From the NCBI GenBank assembly GCA_947258635.1, contig CAMYJM010000007.1, positions 1 to 17,445 of the forward strand: a DNA stretch of 17,445 bases, in the 5' to 3' direction. Positions 14,309-17,445 of the stretch are shown here, in pieces; within the stretch, counting starts at the first letter, position 1, and every line of letters begins with the position of its first letter. The position numbers and the translations under genes were made by a program. The notes beneath the pieces are model-generated. The model made no database searches and was not told the DNA's origin. It worked only from the letters and a program-made list of their open reading frames with translations. This DNA comes from an uncultured Acidimicrobiaceae bacterium (lineage in GTDB: Bacteria > Actinomycetota > Acidimicrobiia > Spongiisociales > UBA5794).

Positions 14309-15877
14309 CTATTCCCACTCGATCGTTGCGGGGGGTTTGCTCGATATGTCGTAGGCGACCCGGTTGATGCCGGGGACCTCGTTGATGACCCGCGACGAGA
14401 TTCTCGCGAGCACGTCGTAGGGTAGCCGGGCCCAGTCGGCGGTCATGGCGTCGTCCGACGTCACCGCCCGCAGGATCAACGGATAGGCATACGTGCGCCC
14501 GTCTCCCTGAACGCCTACCGACCGAATCGCCGGCAACACACCGAACGTCTGCCACAGCTCCCGGTAGAGCCCGGCCCGCCGAATCTCCTCGAGCACGACG
14601 GCGTCGGCGGCCCTGAGGATGTCGAGGCGCTCCCGGGTGACCTCGCCGATGATCCGTACTGCCAACCCGGGGCCCGGAAATGGCTGCCGCCACACGATCT
14701 CTTCCGGAAGCCCGAGTTCGGCACCGATGGCACGCACCTCGTCCTTGAACAGGTCCCGCAGCGGTTCGACGAGGTCAAAGTCCATGTCGTCGGGCAAGCC
14801 GCCAACGTTGTGATGGCTCTTGATCTTGGCCGCGTCCTTGGTACCGGATTCGATCACATCGGGATACAGCGTGCCCTGCACCAGGAAGCGAGCGTCCTCG
14901 AGGCCGGCGGCGACCTCCTCGAAGACCCGGATGAAGGTCTCGCCGATGATCTTGCGCTTCCGCTCGGGATCGGTGACGCCTGCCAGTGCGTCGATGAACC
15001 GGTCCGAGGCGTCGACGTGGATGAGGTTCATGTGAAAGGCGCGGCGGAAGGTGTCCTCGACCTGGGCTCCCTCGTTGTGGCGCATCAGCCCGTGATCGAC
15101 GAAGACGCACACGAGCTGGTCTCCGATTGCTTTGTGAACCATGGCGGCCGCTACCGACGAATCCACTCCCCCCGACAGACCGCAAATCACCTTGCCGTCG
15201 CCTACCGCAGACCGTATCGCAGCTACCGACTGCTCGATGATTCCGACATGGGTCCAACTCGGCCGGGCCCCCGCCACGTCGTAGAGGAACCGTTTCATGA
15301 TGTCTTGTCCGAACTCGGTGTGCGCCACCTCGGGATGGAACTGCACACCAAAGAGTCGGCGCTCCGTGTCTTCCATTGCCGCCACCGGCGAGTCGGCGGT
15401 ACTCGCCGTCACCACGAAACCGGCCGGAGGGGCCGCGACCGCATCCTGGTGGCTCATCCAGACAACCTGGTCGTCCGGCAGGTCCCTGAAGAGAGCACCG
15501 GGGACGGCAGCATGCATCTCGGCCCGGCCATACTCGGCGATGTCGTTGGCGACCACCGTGCCCTCGAGGGCGTGGGCCATGGCCTGATGCCCATAACAAA
15601 TCCCGAGTGTCGGGATCCCCAGCGCGAGGATCTCCGGATCCAGGTCATACGCGTCCTCGGCATAAACCGAAGCCGGCCCACCACTGAGTATCAGCGCGGT
15701 CGGATTGTGGTATTTGACTTCGGCAGCCGTGATGTCGCGGCGGACTATCTCCGAGTAGACGCTCGCCTCGCGCACCCGCCGGGCGATCAGCTGGGCATAC
15801 TGAGCGCCGAAGTCGACGACGAGCACCTTGTCGAAATCCCCACCCGAAGCTTGACCCGAAGTGCTGGGTATGGTCAT
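14309..15877 (-). CDS. guaA: GMP synthase (glutamine-hydrolysing)
   Basis: Aminates XMP to GMP using glutamine and ATP. The 522-residue product has a class I glutamine amidotransferase domain with Cys94 (GICYGHQ), His181 and Glu183 (FHPEV). Next is the ATP-pyrophosphatase domain with P-loop SGGVDSS (235-241), then the dimerisation domain ending in the invariant IEWE. Internal landmarks FVDHGLMR, QGTLYPDVIES, SHHNVGGLP and QPFPGPGLAVR are all present. ATG 15875-15877 overlaps the guaB3 stop by one base (TGATG), the typical layout for termination-reinitiation; no Shine-Dalgarno site is evident, which fits coupling. A TTG one codon earlier is possible but less likely. It forms a two-gene unit with guaB3. 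Confidence 0.97.
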   Translation of the reverse strand: MTIPSTSGQASGGDFDKVLVVDFGAQYAQLIARRVREASVYSEIVRRDITAAEVKYHNPTALILSGGPASVYAEDAYDLDPEILALGIPTLGICYGHQAMAHALEGTVVANDIAEYGRAEMHAAVPGALFRDLPDDQVVWMSHQDAVAAPPAGFVVTASTADSPVAAMEDTERRLFGVQFHPEVAHTEFGQDIMKRFLYDVAGARPSWTHVGIIEQSVAAIRSAVGDGKVICGLSGGVDSSVAAAMVHKAIGDQLVCVFVDHGLMRHNEGAQVEDTFRRAFHMNLIHVDASDRFIDALAGVTDPERKRKIIGETFIRVFEEVAAGLEDARFLVQGTLYPDVIESGTKDAAKIKSHHNVGGLPDDMDFDLVEPLRDLFKDEVRAIGAELGLPEEIVWRQPFPGPGLAVRIIGEVTRERLDILRAADAVVLEEIRRAGLYRELWQTFGVLPAIRSVGVQGDGRTYAYPLILRAVTSDDAMTADWARLPYDVLARISSRVINEVPGINRVAYDISSKPPATIEWE

Positions 15878-17052
15878 CAAGCCGGCCGTGAGCTGTGGCC
15901 CATTCCGACACCCTGAGTTTGTTGGAGCCGCTTGCCTTCAGTCTGCAGGGCGGGGGCCACCATCACCTCGGCCTTCTGGAACTCTTTGACATTGGCGTAG
16001 CCGGTCGTCGCCATCGATACGAGCAAGGCGCCGAACAGATTGCGCCGCCCGTCGTTCTCGTACGCGGGGCCCTTGAGGATCTCCGCGAGCGTTCCGAGCC
16101 GGCCCGTTTGCACCCGGGTTCCTCGGGGCAGCGTGGGGTGAAAGGTCGCCATACCCCAGTGGTAGCCCTGGGCGGGCGCTTCTTCTGCCGCCGTGATCGG
16201 CGAGCCGAGCATCACGGCGTCGGCACCGCACGCGATCGCCTTGGCCACGTCGCCGCCGGTGCGCATGCCACCGTCGGCGATGATGTGGACGTAGCGGCCG
16301 GCCTCTTCGAGGTAGCGGGTGCGCGCCCCGGCTGCATCGGCGATGGCGGTCGCTTGGGGCACGCCGATACCGAGAACGCCGCGCGACGTGCAGGCGGCGC
16401 CCGGGCCGACGCCGACGAGCACGCCGACGGCCCCAGTGCGCATGATGTGGAGCGCTCCGGCAAAAGAGGCCACGCCCCCGGCGATCACGGGCACATCGAG
16501 GGAAGCGATGAACTTGAAGAGGTCGAGCGGCTCGACACGACTCGATACGTGCTCCGCCGACACCACCGTGCCCTGGATCACCAGGATGTCGAGCCCGGCT
16601 TCGAGCGCCGGCCTGTGGAGGGCTTCGACATGCTGCGGCGTGAGGCTCGCCGCCGTGATCACGCCGCCTGCCTTGACTTCTTCGACACGCCGGCCGATGA
16701 GGTCGGGCTTCACGGGCTCCTGGTAGACCTTCTGGATCGTGCGGGTTGCCTCGTCGTGGGGAGCGGCGGCGATTTCGGCGTAGACCGGCATCGGGTCCTC
16801 GTAGCGGGTCCACAGGCCTTCGAGATTGAGGACGGCAAGCCCGCCGAGGCGGCCGATCTCGATAGCGGTCCGGGGGCTCACGGCCGAGTCCATGGCCGAG
16901 GCCATCATCGGGAGTTCAAACTTGTAGGCGTCCAGTTGCCAGGACAGATCGACGTCGTGCGGGTCCCGGGTCCGCCGTGACGGGACGATGGCTATGTCGT
17001 CGAAGCCCCAAGCCCGCCGACCCGATTTCGCAATACCAATCTCGATCTCCAC
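15877..17052 (-). CDS. guaB3: GuaB3-type IMP dehydrogenase family protein
   Basis: A member of the IMPDH/GMP-reductase barrel family, 391 residues, without CBS domains, as is typical of the GuaB3 subfamily (about 375 in mycobacteria). The N-terminus (EIEIGIAKSGRRAWGFDDIA, then IVPSRRTRDP) is the subfamily signature. The active-site loop GVGPGAACTSRG has Cys221 in the catalytic position, and ADGGMRTGGDVAKAIACGAD is the phosphate-binding part. Cyanobacterial GuaB3 acts as an IMP dehydrogenase; as far as I know the actinobacterial version has no agreed function. Start is GTG 17050-17052 with AAGGGG 6 nt upstream. The frame stays open for 82 more codons, but that part is Arg/Pro-rich, unlike the family, and runs into a repeat. 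Overlap with guaA points to a role at the guanylate branch. A canonical guaB is not in the window. Confidence 0.92.
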   Translation of the reverse strand: MEIEIGIAKSGRRAWGFDDIAIVPSRRTRDPHDVDLSWQLDAYKFELPMMASAMDSAVSPRTAIEIGRLGGLAVLNLEGLWTRYEDPMPVYAEIAAAPHDEATRTIQKVYQEPVKPDLIGRRVEEVKAGGVITAASLTPQHVEALHRPALEAGLDILVIQGTVVSAEHVSSRVEPLDLFKFIASLDVPVIAGGVASFAGALHIMRTGAVGVLVGVGPGAACTSRGVLGIGVPQATAIADAAGARTRYLEEAGRYVHIIADGGMRTGGDVAKAIACGADAVMLGSPITAAEEAPAQGYHWGMATFHPTLPRGTRVQTGRLGTLAEILKGPAYENDGRRNLFGALLVSMATTGYANVKEFQKAEVMVAPALQTEGKRLQQTQGVGMGHSSRPA

Positions 17053-17170
17053 GAAGACCCCTTCAGATTCGCCAGCTGCGGCGCAGAGTACCAGCGATAA
17101 GAGCCGGCAGAATGTGTCGAGCCGCGAGGGACGTTGGTCTCGCGCCTCTGCTGCCCCCCTCCCCCTCCTT
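17053..17170. other. Presumed promoter/leader region of guaB3-guaA
   Basis: No gene is evident in this stretch between guaB3 and the fold-back element. On the minus strand TCGACA (17115-17120) and TACTCT (17085-17090) resemble -35 and -10 boxes, but they are 24 nt apart, too far for a standard promoter, so only the second is a tentative -10. A pyrimidine-rich tract (17152-17170, plus strand) adjoins the inverted repeat. Confidence 0.3.
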
Positions 17171-17421
17171 CGTCGGGGACAACTCGGTACGTTCGGCTTT
17201 CGGCAGGACCGCATGGTGAAGTACCACAGGGCCTCACCCGAACCCACCTCGCCCCCCAAACGTGGCCCGACTCCGTCGTCAACCGGGGGGAGAGACAAGA
17301 CTGTCTCCTCCCCGCGAGCGTCAGCGAGCGTTGGGGGCGAGGGGGGTTGGGTGAGGCCGCGCCGTCCGGAGCCTTGCCGTCCTGCCGATAGCCAAACGTC
17401 CCGAGTTGGTGGCCGGCGACG
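17171..17421. repeat. Large imperfect inverted repeat (fold-back or MITE-like element)
   Basis: Two long arms are complementary. The outer block 17171-17211 (with AACTCGGTACGTTCGGCT and CGGCAGGACCG) matches the reverse complement of 17376-17421 (with AACTCGGGACGTTTGGCT and CGGCAGGACG). The inner block 17230-17259 (GGCCTCACCCGAACCCACCT onward) matches the reverse complement of 17331-17357 (GGCCTCACCCAACCCCCCTC onward). Between inner and outer blocks the arms diverge. The centre (17261-17330) holds a smaller hairpin: GGGGAGAGACA 17287-17297 against 17302-17313 with one extra C. Complementarity seems to continue past 17421 to the window edge. No open frame fits the arms. Confidence 0.75.
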
Positions 17422-17445
17422 CAGGAGCCGGACGGAGGGGGAAGC

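Noticed and set aside
17053..17298. 82-codon N-terminal extension of guaB3 in the same open frame
   Set aside because: The family signature starts at GTG 17052 with an AAGGGG ribosome-binding site. The extension is Arg/Pro-rich, has no family similarity and runs into the inverted repeat.

Overview
The window is high-GC DNA from what is most likely an actinobacterium (Actinomycetota). The evidence is a GuaB3-type IMP dehydrogenase paralogue, a UvrD/PcrA helicase with the C-terminal Tudor domain, many GTG and TTG starts, and several starts that lack a Shine-Dalgarno site and sit just after a TANNNT -10 box. An Acidimicrobiia-like lineage is possible but cannot be proved from the sequence. Except for a gene end at the extreme left, every gene is on the minus strand, so transcription runs right to left.

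Layout in transcription order. Right edge (17053-17445): non-coding, dominated by a long imperfect inverted repeat upstream of guaB3. Then guaB3-guaA (overlapping, GMP branch), an orphan CheA-like hybrid kinase, pcrA behind a perfect TATAAT box that predicts a leaderless mRNA, a stand-alone B12-binding acyl-CoA mutase subunit, sucC-sucD (ATGA overlap), a collapsed LysE-type exporter pseudogene, a DUF6159-like membrane protein, purN-purH-folD (two start/stop overlaps), icd and mdh. At the left edge the end of an unknown plus-strand membrane protein converges on mdh across a hairpin-packed spacer.

The genes form a housekeeping block. Icd, SucCD and Mdh are TCA-cycle enzymes, and the B12 subunit probably belongs to a mutase that feeds succinyl-CoA to SucCD. 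FolD makes the 10-formyl-THF used by both PurN and PurH, and PurH yields IMP, from which GuaA (with an IMP dehydrogenase) makes GMP.

I found no CRISPR array, toxin-antitoxin pair, phage gene, transposase, tRNA, rRNA or clear new multi-gene system. The novelty lies between the genes: (1) a roughly 250-bp fold-back element upstream of guaB3; (2) two heptanucleotide tandem repeats with different sequences that share one YACYNNG-like pattern; (3) a LysE-family gene reduced to its two ends; (4) hairpin arrays at the convergent junction and behind pcrA; (5) candidate leaderless promoters. Among proteins, the SucD N-terminus and the CheA-like ATP-binding motifs depart from the usual patterns.
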